Origin: Streptomyces prunicolor NBRC 13075
Lineage (GTDB): Bacteria > Actinomycetota > Actinomycetes > Streptomycetales > Streptomycetaceae
DNA length: 64,000 nucleotides
Assembly (NCBI RefSeq): GCF_000367365.1
Contig: NZ_BARF01000047.1
Coordinates: 1-64,000 of the forward strand
Direction: 5' to 3'
In this document: positions 16,712-25,381 of the stretch, one piece after another
Layout of the letters: each line of letters begins with the position of its first letter
How positions within the stretch are numbered: position 1 is the stretch's first letter
Position numbers and translations under genes: made by a program
The notes under the pieces: generated by a model
What the model was told of the DNA's origin: nothing
The model's database searches: none
The model's input: only the letters and a program-made list of their open reading frames with translations

Positions 16712-17644
16712 TCAGCCGACGGTGACGCCGTGCGAGCGCAGGTAGGCGACCGGGTCCACGTCCGAGCCGTAATACGGCGTGGTCCGGATCTCGAAGTGCA
16801 GGTGCGGGCCGGTCACGTTGCCGGTCGCGCCGGAGAGGCCGATCTGCTGGCCCTCGGTCACCGTCTGACCGGCCGAGACCGACAGCTGCGACATATGGGC
16901 GTACTGCGAGTACTCGCCGTCCGCGTGTCGGATGACGACCTCGTTGCCGTAGGCGCCGTCGTAGGCCGCCGAGACGACCGTGCCCGCGGCGACCGCCTTG
17001 ACGGTGGTGCCGGTCGGGACGACGAAGTCGACGCCGGTGTGATAGCCGCTGGACCACATGCTGCCCGCGACGTGATAGCCGGTGCCGATGGTGCCTCCGG
17101 TCACGGGAAGCGTGTAACCGGTGGAGGTACTGGTGCTGTTGTCGCTCTGCGCGGCCGAGCTGCTCTTCGACGAGGACGAGGAGGCGGAGGACGACGAGGA
17201 CGAGGAAGACGAAGTACCGGACGACTTGGACGAAGTGCCGGTGTCCGTCCCGCCCGTCGAGGCCTTCTTACCGAGGGAGAGCTTCAGGCCCGGGTGGATC
17301 AGCGACGGGTCCCCGCCGATGACCTCGCGGTTGTCCTGGTAGATCTTCTTCCAACCGCCGGTGACGTCCTGCTCCTCGGCGATCTTCGCGAGCCAGTCGC
17401 CCGCCTTCACCGAATACGTCTTGACGCCCGCGGTTTTGGCGGTCGCCACCTTCTCCGTCGCCGCCTTCTCCACCGCCGGAACGGACTGAACGGCCTTTTC
17501 CGGAGCGGAAGTCGAAGGGGCGGCATGAGCGCCTGCGGCCCCCACGAGCGGAAGGGCGAGCGCGGCACCGCCGGTTCCGGCTACGGCTATCGAGCGGGTG
17601 AGGCGCTGGGCCTTCGGGCGGCGGTGCTTACCCTTCGCGGGCAT
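16712..17644 (-). CDS. LysM and M23 peptidase (secreted cell-wall endopeptidase)
   Basis: A 310-residue secreted enzyme. Signal peptide: MPAKGKHRRPKAQRLTRSIA basic region, core AGTGGAALALPLVGAAGA, cut near AHA-AP. A LysM domain follows (KTYSVKAGDWLAKIAEEQDV ... NREVIGGDPSLIHPGLKLSL), then a serine-rich linker (about 175-215) and an M23 domain with zinc ligands in YHTGVDF and GPHLHFEI. It should cleave peptide cross-links of peptidoglycan. ATG at 17644 has GGAGAGGA seven bases upstream. The leader carries a c-di-AMP riboswitch, so expression is tied to this wall- and osmo-related messenger, as for other Streptomyces wall hydrolases. Confidence 0.92.
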   Translation of the reverse strand: MPAKGKHRRPKAQRLTRSIAVAGTGGAALALPLVGAAGAHAAPSTSAPEKAVQSVPAVEKAATEKVATAKTAGVKTYSVKAGDWLAKIAEEQDVTGGWKKIYQDNREVIGGDPSLIHPGLKLSLGKKASTGGTDTGTSSKSSGTSSSSSSSSSASSSSSKSSSAAQSDNSTSTSTGYTLPVTGGTIGTGYHVAGSMWSSGYHTGVDFVVPTGTTVKAVAAGTVVSAAYDGAYGNEVVIRHADGEYSQYAHMSQLSVSAGQTVTEGQQIGLSGATGNVTGPHLHFEIRTTPYYGSDVDPVAYLRSHGVTVG

Positions 17645-17659
17645 GACGAATTCCTCTCC

Positions 17660-17830
17660 GGCGCCTGCGAGGTGAGCTGTCGGGTGCGAGCTGGAGATGC
17701 CCGGCCGCGCGCTGGTCGCGGCTTTACCCCAAGCCCGTTCCGGAGACCGGAACAGGCGTCTTACCTGTGGGTCCCCCGCTCCTGCCGCTTTCGGGTGGGT
17801 GGGTACGGAGTCCGGTCGGCGGCAGGATTG
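17660..17830 (-). promoter_or_regulatory. c-di-AMP riboswitch (ydaO-yuaA class)
   Basis: The minus-strand leader of the LysM-M23 gene shows the class features in order: an outer helix with GCGGCAGG pairing to CCTGCCGC, GAGCGGGGGACCC, a GGGGTAAAGCCGCGACC segment, then the hallmark 3' end CCCGACAGCTCACCTCGCAGGCG. It ends about 15 bases before the ATG, close to the ribosome site. The class binds c-di-AMP and usually turns expression off. The exact 5' end is approximate. Confidence 0.85.
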
Positions 17831-17924
17831 GGCGTCCGTCCGGATTGGTGGCGAACGTAAGCGAGGAAGACGCAAAGGGACAAGCAGGAGGTTCCACGGA
17901 TTTGCGTTTCTTGTGATTGCCTGT

Positions 17925-17955
17925 GGGAATTCACAGTCACCCTCCGTGAATTCCC
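17925..17955. promoter_or_regulatory. Perfect 10-bp inverted repeat in the riboswitch gene's upstream region
   Basis: GGGAATTCAC (17925-17934) and GTGAATTCCC (17946-17955) are exact complements around 11 bases, about 95 bases upstream of the riboswitch 5' end. A TTGACG element (minus strand, 17990-17995) lies further up. A protein operator or a leader hairpin are both possible. Confidence 0.6.
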
Positions 17956-18113
17956 CGGGCCTCGACTCCTCAATTCCCCAGCAAAAGCACGTCAATTACG
18001 TGAACATGACGAACGACCCACGGTCACGAATATGACGCTGCTCACGTACACGCCCCTCAGGTCCCCTTATTCCAGAGCGAGTTGGAACGAAGGCTGCAAT
18101 TAGGACAGAAGGA

Positions 18114-20186
18114 TCAGATGCGACGCAGCCGGAGAACCGTCGCATCAAGGTCACCGCGCAGCCCGGTGCGCAGACCGTGGTGCAACAGCACGGCCCCTCG
18201 GTGGACTTCACCCGTTTCGAGGCATTCGTACGACGCTGTCGGGTCGAGCCCGCGCAGCCGGAGCGCCGGCAGCGGCTCGCCGTAGTGCTGCGCCTGGAGC
18301 AGGGCGAGGACGACGGTCTCGTCGCCGCGCACGTACTGCACGGCGCTGAGTCCGCCGCTCGGCGGGCGCAGCCGGTGGAGGTCACCGTGCTGCACGAGCG
18401 GCCGGATCTCCTTGTAGAGATCCACCCACCGGCGGGCCTCGGCGAGCTCCTCCTCGGTCCACTCCGAGAGGTCGCCGCCCACCCCGAGCACCCCGGCCAT
18501 GGCGCTCACGAACCGGAAACGCAGGCTGCTGACCCGGTCGTTGAGCTGGGTGTTGGGGCTGTCGGTGACCCAGGCGGCCATCACGCGCGCGGGGTGGATC
18601 TGGCTGAACCCGTGCTGGATGGCGAGCCGGTCGAGCGGGTCGGTGTTGTCCGAGGTCCACACCTGGTCCGTACGGCTCATGATGCCGAGGTCGATCCGGC
18701 CGCCGCCGCCGGAGCAGGACTCGAAGGCGACGCCCGGGTGGGCCGCCCGCAGCCGGTCCAACAGGCCGTACAGGGCGTGCACATGGTCGACCCAGAGGCG
18801 CTGCGGATAGGCGTCACCGGGCCACCCGGCATCCGTGAAGCAGCGGTTGAAGTCCCACTTCACATAGTCGATCGGGGCGCTGGAGAGCAGCCCGTCGAGC
18901 TGCTCCCAGAGATACTCCTGGACGTCCTCGCGGGCCAGGTTGAGGACGAGCTGATTGCGGAACTCCGTCCGCTTTCGTCCCTCTTGGTACTGCACCCACT
19001 CCGGGTGCGCGCGGTACAGGTCGCTGTTCGGGTTGACCATCTCGGGCTCGACCCAGATGCCGAACTGCATGCCGTGCGCGTGGACACGGTCGGCGAGCGG
19101 CTTGAGGCCGGCGGGGAAGCGGTCCGGGTTGGGGGTCCAGTCACCGAGCCCCGCGCGGTCGCTGGTGCGGGCGCCGAACCAGCCGTCGTCGACCACGAAC
19201 AGCTCGACCCCGACCGCCGCCGCACGCTGCGCGAGCGCCTCCTGCTGCTCCTCGGAGATGTCGAACTGCGTGGCCTCCCAGGAGTTGTAGAGCACCGGCC
19301 GGTCCTGGTCCGCGTCCGGGATGACGTACGTCCGCTGGTAGTCGTGCCAGGTGCGGCTGGCGCCGCCGAAGCCGGCGTCGCTCCACAGTCCGGCGAAGAC
19401 GGGGGTCGTGAAGGACTCCCCCGGCGCCAGGAGGAGCAGCCCGGAGTCATCGTACCCGGCACCGCCGCCGATCTGCACGCGCGCGTCCGGGAGTTGGGCC
19501 ACGGCGATCCGCCAGGACCCCGACCAGCCGAGGGCGCAGCCGTAGACCTCGCCGCGCTCCTCGGTGGCGTCGAGGTCGAGCGCGACCCAGGGCAGATGCT
19601 GGTGCCCGGTGTGTCCGCGCCGACTGCCGATGACCTTCTCACCGTAGGCGAGGTCGGAACGCACCAGCCGCGACTCGGCGGCCCACCGCCCGTGCAACTG
19701 CGACAGCCGCCACCCCTCCCGCTCGGGCAACGTCCACACGGCGGAGTCGGCGCGCAGCAGCTCCAGTGCCTCGTCCCCGTCGTTGTCGAGGCTCGTCCAG
19801 CGCTCTACGACGTCACCGCGCGTCCGGTAGTGCAGCGTGATCGCGAGGCCGGTGTCCCGGAAGCGCAGCCGCAGTTCGTCGCCCTCGGTGTCGTACCGCT
19901 CGAAGGTCCACTCCGTGCCGCGGCGCTCGGGGGTGCGCACGGACAGGGCGGGGCGTGCGAAGCGGGGGCCGCCCTCGACGGGGTACTCCTCGCGTCCGTC
20001 GAGCGGGGACTCGAAGGAGGAGCCCACGGGCAGTGGGCGGGCGGCGAGTTCCTCGGCGTCGGCGAGCGCGATCACCGGCCCCCAGTGCAGGTGGAGCAGC
20101 TCGTCGTGCTCGGTGAGATGGACGGCGTAGCTGCTTGTGGGGCCCGACAGCACCCACGTACGGCCGTTCTCGGCGATCTCCAGCAT
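18114..20186 (-). CDS. GH36 alpha-galactosidase
   Basis: A 690-residue glycosidase of family GH36. The N-terminal beta-sandwich is followed by the barrel: VLYNSWEATQFDISEEQQ, FVVDDGWFGAR, WVEPEMVNP, the nucleophile region PIDYVKWDFNR (Asp of WDFN) and the acid/base region VWTSDNTDPLDR. It hydrolyses terminal alpha-galactosides (melibiose, raffinose type). No signal peptide, so intracellular and dependent on a sugar importer elsewhere. I prefer the ATG at 20186 (MLEIAENG) with GAGGGG four bases upstream; a GTG at 20216 would add ten residues but lacks a ribosome site. Confidence 0.93.
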   Translation of the reverse strand: MLEIAENGRTWVLSGPTSSYAVHLTEHDELLHLHWGPVIALADAEELAARPLPVGSSFESPLDGREEYPVEGGPRFARPALSVRTPERRGTEWTFERYDTEGDELRLRFRDTGLAITLHYRTRGDVVERWTSLDNDGDEALELLRADSAVWTLPEREGWRLSQLHGRWAAESRLVRSDLAYGEKVIGSRRGHTGHQHLPWVALDLDATEERGEVYGCALGWSGSWRIAVAQLPDARVQIGGGAGYDDSGLLLLAPGESFTTPVFAGLWSDAGFGGASRTWHDYQRTYVIPDADQDRPVLYNSWEATQFDISEEQQEALAQRAAAVGVELFVVDDGWFGARTSDRAGLGDWTPNPDRFPAGLKPLADRVHAHGMQFGIWVEPEMVNPNSDLYRAHPEWVQYQEGRKRTEFRNQLVLNLAREDVQEYLWEQLDGLLSSAPIDYVKWDFNRCFTDAGWPGDAYPQRLWVDHVHALYGLLDRLRAAHPGVAFESCSGGGGRIDLGIMSRTDQVWTSDNTDPLDRLAIQHGFSQIHPARVMAAWVTDSPNTQLNDRVSSLRFRFVSAMAGVLGVGGDLSEWTEEELAEARRWVDLYKEIRPLVQHGDLHRLRPPSGGLSAVQYVRGDETVVLALLQAQHYGEPLPALRLRGLDPTASYECLETGEVHRGAVLLHHGLRTGLRGDLDATVLRLRRI

Positions 20187-20355
20187 CAGGCCCCTCACAG
20201 ATTCGAACAAGTCCACTCAAGCAGCAACATCATCAATGGCCGGGGCCTGCGAGGCAACGCCTGTGGACAACTCAGAGCCTGTGGAATCGATGTCGTATCG
20301 TCGGAAGCGTGCCCGCCGGTGAGCCGCGTCGTCGGGCCGAGTGGGAGGAGTCCTC

Positions 20356-21153
20356 GTGACGCAGCAGATTCCGTCGACCGAGCCGGAGTTGTCCGGAGTG
20401 CGCAATTTCCGGGATGTGGGCGGACTGCCGACGGTGGACGGACGGCGGGTGCGGCACGGGGTGCTGTTCCGCAGCGGTCATCTGGCGCACGCGACCGACG
20501 AGGACGCGGCGTTCCTCACCTCCCTCGGGCTGCACACGATCTTCGACTTCCGCAACGCGTCGGACCAGAAGCTGGAGGGTCCCGACGTCGAGCTGCCCGG
20601 CGTGCGCAATGTGAATCTGCCGCTGTCCGACCCGGCGGACGGCTCCGAGTTCTGGAAGATGGTCCGCGACGGCGAGACAGACCAGCTGCGCGGGATCCTC
20701 GGCGACGGCAAGGGCGCCCACCGGATGATCACCTCGTACCGCACGATCGTCACGGAGCGCACCGCCGAGCACTCCCAGGTGCTGCACTCGCTCGCGGAGG
20801 ACAGCGTTCCCGCGCTGATGCACTGCGCGGCGGGCAAGGACCGCGCGGGCCTGTCGATAGCCGTGACGCTGCTCGCCGTGGGCGTGGAGCGCGAGGCGAT
20901 CGTGGCCGACTACCTGGAGTCGAACGCGAAGCACCGTCGCTACAAGGTGCGCCGCAGCGGCTCCTCCGCCTCGGCCTACTCCCCCGAGGTGATGGAGCTC
21001 CTCAGCCCCCTCTTCGACGCCCGCGCCGAGTATCTGACGGCGGCCTTCGAGACCGTCGAGGAGACCTGGGGCGGTGTGGACGCCTATCTGGAGCAGGGGT
21101 TGGGGATCACCCCGGAGACCCGGGAGCTGCTGCGCGAGCGCCTGCTCGACTGA
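20356..21153 (+). CDS. Tyrosine/serine protein phosphatase, LptP/PtpB type
   Basis: A 265-residue phosphatase. It has NFRDVGGLPTVDG and the active-site loop HCAAGKDRAG (C-x5-R), with the extra lysine and aspartate common in the PtpB branch (PF13350), where activity covers phospho-Tyr, phospho-Ser/Thr or phosphoinositides. GTG at 20356 has GGAGGAG five bases upstream; a GTG at 20341 lacks one. No signal peptide, so cytosolic. It is divergent from the alpha-galactosidase gene, without a functional link visible. Confidence 0.88.
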   Translation: MTQQIPSTEPELSGVRNFRDVGGLPTVDGRRVRHGVLFRSGHLAHATDEDAAFLTSLGLHTIFDFRNASDQKLEGPDVELPGVRNVNLPLSDPADGSEFWKMVRDGETDQLRGILGDGKGAHRMITSYRTIVTERTAEHSQVLHSLAEDSVPALMHCAAGKDRAGLSIAVTLLAVGVEREAIVADYLESNAKHRRYKVRRSGSSASAYSPEVMELLSPLFDARAEYLTAAFETVEETWGGVDAYLEQGLGITPETRELLRERLLD

Positions 21154-21171
21154 ACCGGCCGCTGCGGCGGG

Positions 21172-21297
21172 CTACTTGGCGCCCACGGAGAACAGCAGGT
21201 AGATGAAGGCCGCGAAAACGTGGCCGACGGCGATGTAGATGATGAGCCGTACCCATAGGGCGCGCGGGAACTTGTCCTCGATGTTGTTGCCGCTCAT
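21172..21297 (-). CDS. 41-aa single-span membrane protein (DUF6126-like)
   Basis: A tiny protein with an acidic start (MSGNNIEDKF), then PRALWVRLIIYIAVGHVFAA and a hydrophobic end: one transmembrane helix with the amino end probably inside. Its ATG overlaps the stop of the XRE-cupin gene (ATGA), so the two are coupled. From memory, small proteins with this PRxLWxRLxIYxxxGH pattern are called DUF6126 in Streptomyces and often follow such regulators. It may tether or modulate the regulator; this is inference. Confidence 0.8.
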   Translation of the reverse strand: MSGNNIEDKFPRALWVRLIIYIAVGHVFAAFIYLLFSVGAK

Positions 21298-21944
21298 GGC
21301 GTCTCTCCGGTGATCGGGCCCAGGCACAGGGTGGCCGTGGGGCTCTGCAGCAGGGTGTGGACGAACAGGACCTCGACACCGGTCTCGTCGGCGGCGGCGA
21401 GCCGGTGCGGGGTGAGCGAGTCGAAGTGCGCGCTGTCGCCCGGTGCGAGGACGTGCGCGGTGTCCCCGAGGCGCAGCCGCAGTCGGCCCTTGAGGACGTA
21501 CAGCCACTCCTCGCCGGGGTGCACGCGCACGATGTCGCCCTGGGAGCCGTGCGGGATGCGCACGCGCAGCGACTGCATCCCGCGACCGGGCGCCCCGGCC
21601 TGCCAGTAGGTCCAGCCGCCCGCCCGGGTCGGTTCCATGTCGGCGGCGCGTACGACCGCGTCCCGGTCGGTGACCGTCTCGCCGAGCAGATCCGAGACTG
21701 TCGTACCGTAGATACGGGCCAGCGCGAGCAGCATCGGCAGCGAGGGCTGGCGCAGCCCGGTCTCCAGCCGGGAGAGATGAGCGGGCGAGAGTCCGGCGGA
21801 GCGGGCGGCGACCTCCAGGGTGAGGGAGGCGCGGCGACGCAGGGCGCGGAGCTGCGGAGCGACGGTGGCCGACAGGTCGTCGGCCGGTCCGATCTGCGAT
21901 TCTGGCCCGGTCGGCGATTCCGGCTCGGTCTCGGAAGAGCTCAT
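21294..21944 (-). CDS. XRE-family regulator with C-terminal cupin sensor
   Basis: A 216-residue transcription factor. After an acidic tail comes a helix-turn-helix (about 30-90: QLRALRRRASLTLEVAARSAGLSPAHLSRLETGLRQPSLPML), then a cupin domain (VRIPHGSQGDIVRVHPGEEWLYVLKGRLRLRLGD ... PGDSAHFDSLTPHRL) that may bind a small ligand or metal. The ATG at 21944 is chosen from the domain layout; its ribosome site is unusually close. A large palindrome overlaps its promoter. It sits just beyond the last hopanoid gene, conserved in position in Streptomyces as I recall, so control of hopanoid synthesis is plausible but unproven. Confidence 0.88.
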   Translation of the reverse strand: MSSSETEPESPTGPESQIGPADDLSATVAPQLRALRRRASLTLEVAARSAGLSPAHLSRLETGLRQPSLPMLLALARIYGTTVSDLLGETVTDRDAVVRAADMEPTRAGGWTYWQAGAPGRGMQSLRVRIPHGSQGDIVRVHPGEEWLYVLKGRLRLRLGDTAHVLAPGDSAHFDSLTPHRLAAADETGVEVLFVHTLLQSPTATLCLGPITGETP

Positions 21945-21964
21945 GCCTCCATTGAGCCGCAGGC

Positions 21965-21999
21965 TTGCCTCTGCGGCAAATTTCTTGCCCCAGAGGCAA
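21965..21999. promoter_or_regulatory. Nested palindrome upstream of the XRE-cupin gene
   Basis: Outer arms TTGCCTCTG (21965-21973) and CAGAGGCAA (21991-21999), inner arms GGCAA (21975-21979) and TTGCC (21985-21989): a 35-bp dyad with only small central mismatches, 21 bases upstream of the chosen start. The repeated TTGCC suggests a cooperatively bound operator, probably for the XRE protein itself. Confidence 0.7.
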
Positions 22000-22064
22000 A
22001 AGCCCACGACGCCCGGCCGAGACCTCGGCTACCGGTCGGCGATCCCCGTACCGGTTGACCGCCC

Positions 22065-23450
22065 CTACCTGTTCGCCACCGCCTGCTTCACCAGCGTCTT
22101 GCTGAAGTCCCACATCAGCCCGCCACCACTGTGCGCGTCGTCCATCACAGCGGTGAAGGCGTCCACGAACCGGTCCACCTCACGCTCGCCGATGATCAGC
22201 GGCGGGATCAGCTTGATGACCTCCAGATGGTCGCCGGAGACCTGGGTGAGGATCCGGTGCCGCTGGAGCAACGGCACGACCACCATCTGCGCGAACAGGC
22301 CCTTGCGCGCGGCCTGGAGCATGGTCCAACGGCTGCGCAGCTTCAGCGACTTGGGCCTGCCGAACTCGATGCCGATCATCAGGCCCCGGCCGCGCACATC
22401 GGCGAGCAGCTCGTACTTGTCGACCAGCGCGGCGAGCCGGGTCCTCAACTGGTCCCCGGTGGCACGGGCGTTGGCGACGATCTGCTCGTTCTCCATGACC
22501 GAGAGCACGGCGAGCCCGGCTGCCATGGCCTGCGCGTTGGACCCGAAGCTCGCCGAGTGGACCAGCACCCGGTCCATGGACGAGTAGACCTTCTTGAAGA
22601 TCCAGTCCTTGCCGAGGGTCGCGCCGACCGGCACATAGCCGCCGGACAACGCCTTCGCCACACACACCAGATCCGGCTCCACGCCCTCCTCGTGCTGGTA
22701 GGCGTAGAAGTCACCGGTGCGCCCCAGACCCGTCTGCACCTCGTCGGCGATGAGCAACGCCTTGTGCTGATGCAGGAGTTCCTGCGCGGCGCGCAGATAG
22801 CCGGGCGGGGCCTCGTGCACGCCCTTGCCCTGGATCGGTTCGACGACGAGGGCGGCGACATCGCCCTTTTTCAACTCCCGTGCCAGGGCGTCGAGATCAC
22901 CGAGCGGTACGGCCGTGTCCGGCAGCAGCGGGGCAAAGCCGTCCCGGAAGCCGTCCTCGCCGTTGACCGACAAGGAGCCGGTGGTCAGGCCGTGGAAGGC
23001 GTGGTCGCAGTACAGGACACGGGGTTTCCCGGTGGCGTACCGGGCGAACTTCAGCGCGGTCTCGACCGCCTCCGTACCGCTGTTGCCGAAGAACACCCGG
23101 TCCAAGTGCGGGCTGTGGGTGAGGAGTTGCTCGGCGAGCAGGCCGGGCAGCGGCTGGCAGTCGAAACGGGTGAGGTCGGCGAGCTGGGCATCCAGGACGT
23201 CGTGCACCGCTTTGCGGACGACGGGGTGGTGGCGGCCCAGGCCCATCACCCCGAACCCGGCGAGCATGTCGAGGTAGTCGTTGCCGTCCGCGTCCCAGAA
23301 GTAGGCGCCCTCGCCCCGCTCGTAGACCTTGTCGAAGCCGATGGTGTGCAGCATGCGCGGGAGCTGGTGGTTCAGGTACTTGGCGTGCAGCTCGTAGCGC
23401 TCGGCTCCGCGCTCGGCCAGCAGCGCGGTGAGGTCGAACTCCTTGGTCAT
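22065..23450 (-). CDS. hpnO: Hopanoid aminotransferase HpnO
   Basis: A 461-residue class III pyridoxal-phosphate aminotransferase. It has FFGNSGTEAVETALKFARYATG, the motif LIADEVQTGLGRTG and the lysine region CVAKALSGGYVPVGA (Schiff-base Lys). Sited as the last gene of a hopanoid operon, it is best read as HpnO, which converts ribosyl/formylhopane-derived aldehyde to aminobacteriohopanetriol. Its ATG overlaps the dxs stop by four bases (ATGA). The general class III fold alone would not give the name; the context does. Confidence 0.88.
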   Translation of the reverse strand: MTKEFDLTALLAERGAERYELHAKYLNHQLPRMLHTIGFDKVYERGEGAYFWDADGNDYLDMLAGFGVMGLGRHHPVVRKAVHDVLDAQLADLTRFDCQPLPGLLAEQLLTHSPHLDRVFFGNSGTEAVETALKFARYATGKPRVLYCDHAFHGLTTGSLSVNGEDGFRDGFAPLLPDTAVPLGDLDALARELKKGDVAALVVEPIQGKGVHEAPPGYLRAAQELLHQHKALLIADEVQTGLGRTGDFYAYQHEEGVEPDLVCVAKALSGGYVPVGATLGKDWIFKKVYSSMDRVLVHSASFGSNAQAMAAGLAVLSVMENEQIVANARATGDQLRTRLAALVDKYELLADVRGRGLMIGIEFGRPKSLKLRSRWTMLQAARKGLFAQMVVVPLLQRHRILTQVSGDHLEVIKLIPPLIIGEREVDRFVDAFTAVMDDAHSGGGLMWDFSKTLVKQAVANR

Positions 23451-25354
23451 TCGGGTTTCTCCTTGGCTGTGCCGGCGTTCGCGTCCTTGACCGCCAGGCT
23501 TGCGCTGATCCGTCCGGCGACCTCGACGGGTGTGAGGCCGATGTCGGCGAGCACCTCGCCGCGTTTGGCGTGCGCGAGGAACTGCTCCGGGATGCCGAAC
23601 CGCCGTACGGGGACGTCGACTTCGGCGTCACCGAGCGCCAGCGCCACCGCGGCGCCGACGCCGGAGGCGCGGCTGTTGTCCTCCACGACGGCCACCAGGC
23701 GGTGTTCGGCGGCGAGGCCGGGCAGCGCCGGGTCGACGGGTTTGACCCAACGGGGGTCCACCACCGTGCAGTTGATGCCCCGGGCTTCGAGGAGCTCGGC
23801 GGCCTGGAGGCAGACGGGCGCCATCACGCCCACCGCGACGAGCAGTACCTCGGGGGTCTCCGAGCCCCGGTGCAGGACGTCGAGGCCGCCCACACGGTCG
23901 ATCGCCGGGATCTCCGGTCCGACCGACTCCTTCGGGAAGCGGACCAGGGTAGGCGCGTCGTCGACCGCGACCGCTTCCCGTAGCTGGGCCCGGAGTTGGT
24001 CGGCATCACGCGGGGCGGCGATCCGCAGGCCGGGCACGACCTGGAGGATGGACATGTCCCACATACCGTTGTGTGACGCACCGTCAACTCCCGTCACCCC
24101 GGCGCGGTCCAGGACGAACGTCACCCCGCAGCGGTGCAACGCCACGTCCATCAGGAGTTGGTCGAAGGCACGGTTGAGGAAGGTGGCGTAGACGGCGACG
24201 ACGGGATGCAGACCGCCGGTCGCGAGGCCCGCCGCCGAGACGGCCGCGTGCTGCTCGGCGATGCCGACGTCCCACACCCGGTCCGGGAACCTCGCGGCGA
24301 ACTTGCCGAGGCCGACCGGGTGCAGCATGGCCGCCGTGATGGCCACGACGTCATCCCGCTCCTCCCCGATGCGCAGGATCTCGTCGCCGAACACACTGGT
24401 CCAGGAAGGGCCGTTGGAGGGTACGAGGGGTGCGCAGGTGAGCGGGTCCATCACGCCGACGGTGTGGAAGTGGTCCTCCTCGTGGGCGAGGGCGGGTTCG
24501 TAGCCGCGGCCCTTCTCCGTGAGGCAGTGGACGAGGACCGGGCCGTGGAAGCGTTTCGCGCGGCGCAGTGCCGACTCGACGGCGCCGATGTCGTGTCCGT
24601 CGATCGGGCCGACGTACTTGAGGCCCAGGTCCTCGAACATGCCCTGCGGGGCGAACGCGTCCTTGAAGCCCTTCTTCGCGCCGTGCAGCGACTCGTAGAT
24701 CGTGTTGCCGACGACCGGGGTGCGCAGCAGGACACTCTTGCCCCAGGCGAGGACCTGCTCGTAGCTGTCGGTCGTGCGCAGGGTGGCCAGGTGGTTGGCG
24801 AGGCCGCCGATGGTGGGCGAGTAGGAGCGTTCGTTGTCGTTGACGACGATGATCAGCGGCCGGTCCTTCGCGGCGGCGATGTTGTTGAGCGCCTCCCACG
24901 CCATGCCGCCGGTGAGCGCGCCGTCGCCGATGACCGCGACGACATGACCCTTCTCGCCCTGCACCTGGCGGGCCTTGGCGAGTCCGTCGGCCCAGCCGAG
25001 CGCGGTGGAGGCGTGGCTGTTCTCGATGACGTCGTGCTCGGACTCCTCGCGCGAGGGGTAGCCGGACAGGCCACCCTTGCTGCGCAGCTTCGAGAAATCC
25101 TGACGACCCGTCAGGATCTTGTGTACGTAGCTCTGGTGGCCGGTGTCCCAGAGGATGCGGTCAGTTGGAGACTCGAAGACCCGGTGGAGGGCGATGGTCA
25201 GTTCCACCACGCCCAGGTTGGGCCCGAGGTGTCCGCCGGTCCTGGCCACCGCATGGACCAGGAACTCCCTTATTTCTTCGGACAGTTCGCCGAGTTCCGC
25301 CTCGGACAGCGACTTCAGGTCGCGTGGTTGCCGGATGCTCTCCAGGATCGTCAC
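23447..25354 (-). CDS. dxs: 1-deoxy-D-xylulose-5-phosphate synthase
   Basis: A 635-residue thiamine-diphosphate enzyme that joins pyruvate and glyceraldehyde 3-phosphate, the first step of the MEP pathway. Visible are the thiamine/Mg motif GDGALTGGMAWEALNN, SYSPTIGGLANHLA, and the central transketolase domain with VGIAEQHAAVSAAGLATGG. It is an operon copy next to ispG, presumably extra to a housekeeping dxs elsewhere, raising isoprenoid flux toward squalene. It starts 27 bases after ispG and its stop overlaps hpnO. Confidence 0.95.
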   Translation of the reverse strand: MTILESIRQPRDLKSLSEAELGELSEEIREFLVHAVARTGGHLGPNLGVVELTIALHRVFESPTDRILWDTGHQSYVHKILTGRQDFSKLRSKGGLSGYPSREESEHDVIENSHASTALGWADGLAKARQVQGEKGHVVAVIGDGALTGGMAWEALNNIAAAKDRPLIIVVNDNERSYSPTIGGLANHLATLRTTDSYEQVLAWGKSVLLRTPVVGNTIYESLHGAKKGFKDAFAPQGMFEDLGLKYVGPIDGHDIGAVESALRRAKRFHGPVLVHCLTEKGRGYEPALAHEEDHFHTVGVMDPLTCAPLVPSNGPSWTSVFGDEILRIGEERDDVVAITAAMLHPVGLGKFAARFPDRVWDVGIAEQHAAVSAAGLATGGLHPVVAVYATFLNRAFDQLLMDVALHRCGVTFVLDRAGVTGVDGASHNGMWDMSILQVVPGLRIAAPRDADQLRAQLREAVAVDDAPTLVRFPKESVGPEIPAIDRVGGLDVLHRGSETPEVLLVAVGVMAPVCLQAAELLEARGINCTVVDPRWVKPVDPALPGLAAEHRLVAVVEDNSRASGVGAAVALALGDAEVDVPVRRFGIPEQFLAHAKRGEVLADIGLTPVEVAGRISASLAVKDANAGTAKEKPE

Positions 25355-25381
25355 GTCGGGCCCCCTTCGGTCCGTGCTGTT

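Noticed and set aside
18177..21206. 1009-codon plus-strand frame across the alpha-galactosidase and phosphatase genes
   Set aside because: It spans two real genes, in antisense to one and out of frame with the other; no domain is visible.
22065..23450. Assigning the aminotransferase as an arginine/ornithine-pathway enzyme
   Set aside because: The class III fold would allow it, but its place as the last gene overlapping dxs in a hopanoid operon favours HpnO.
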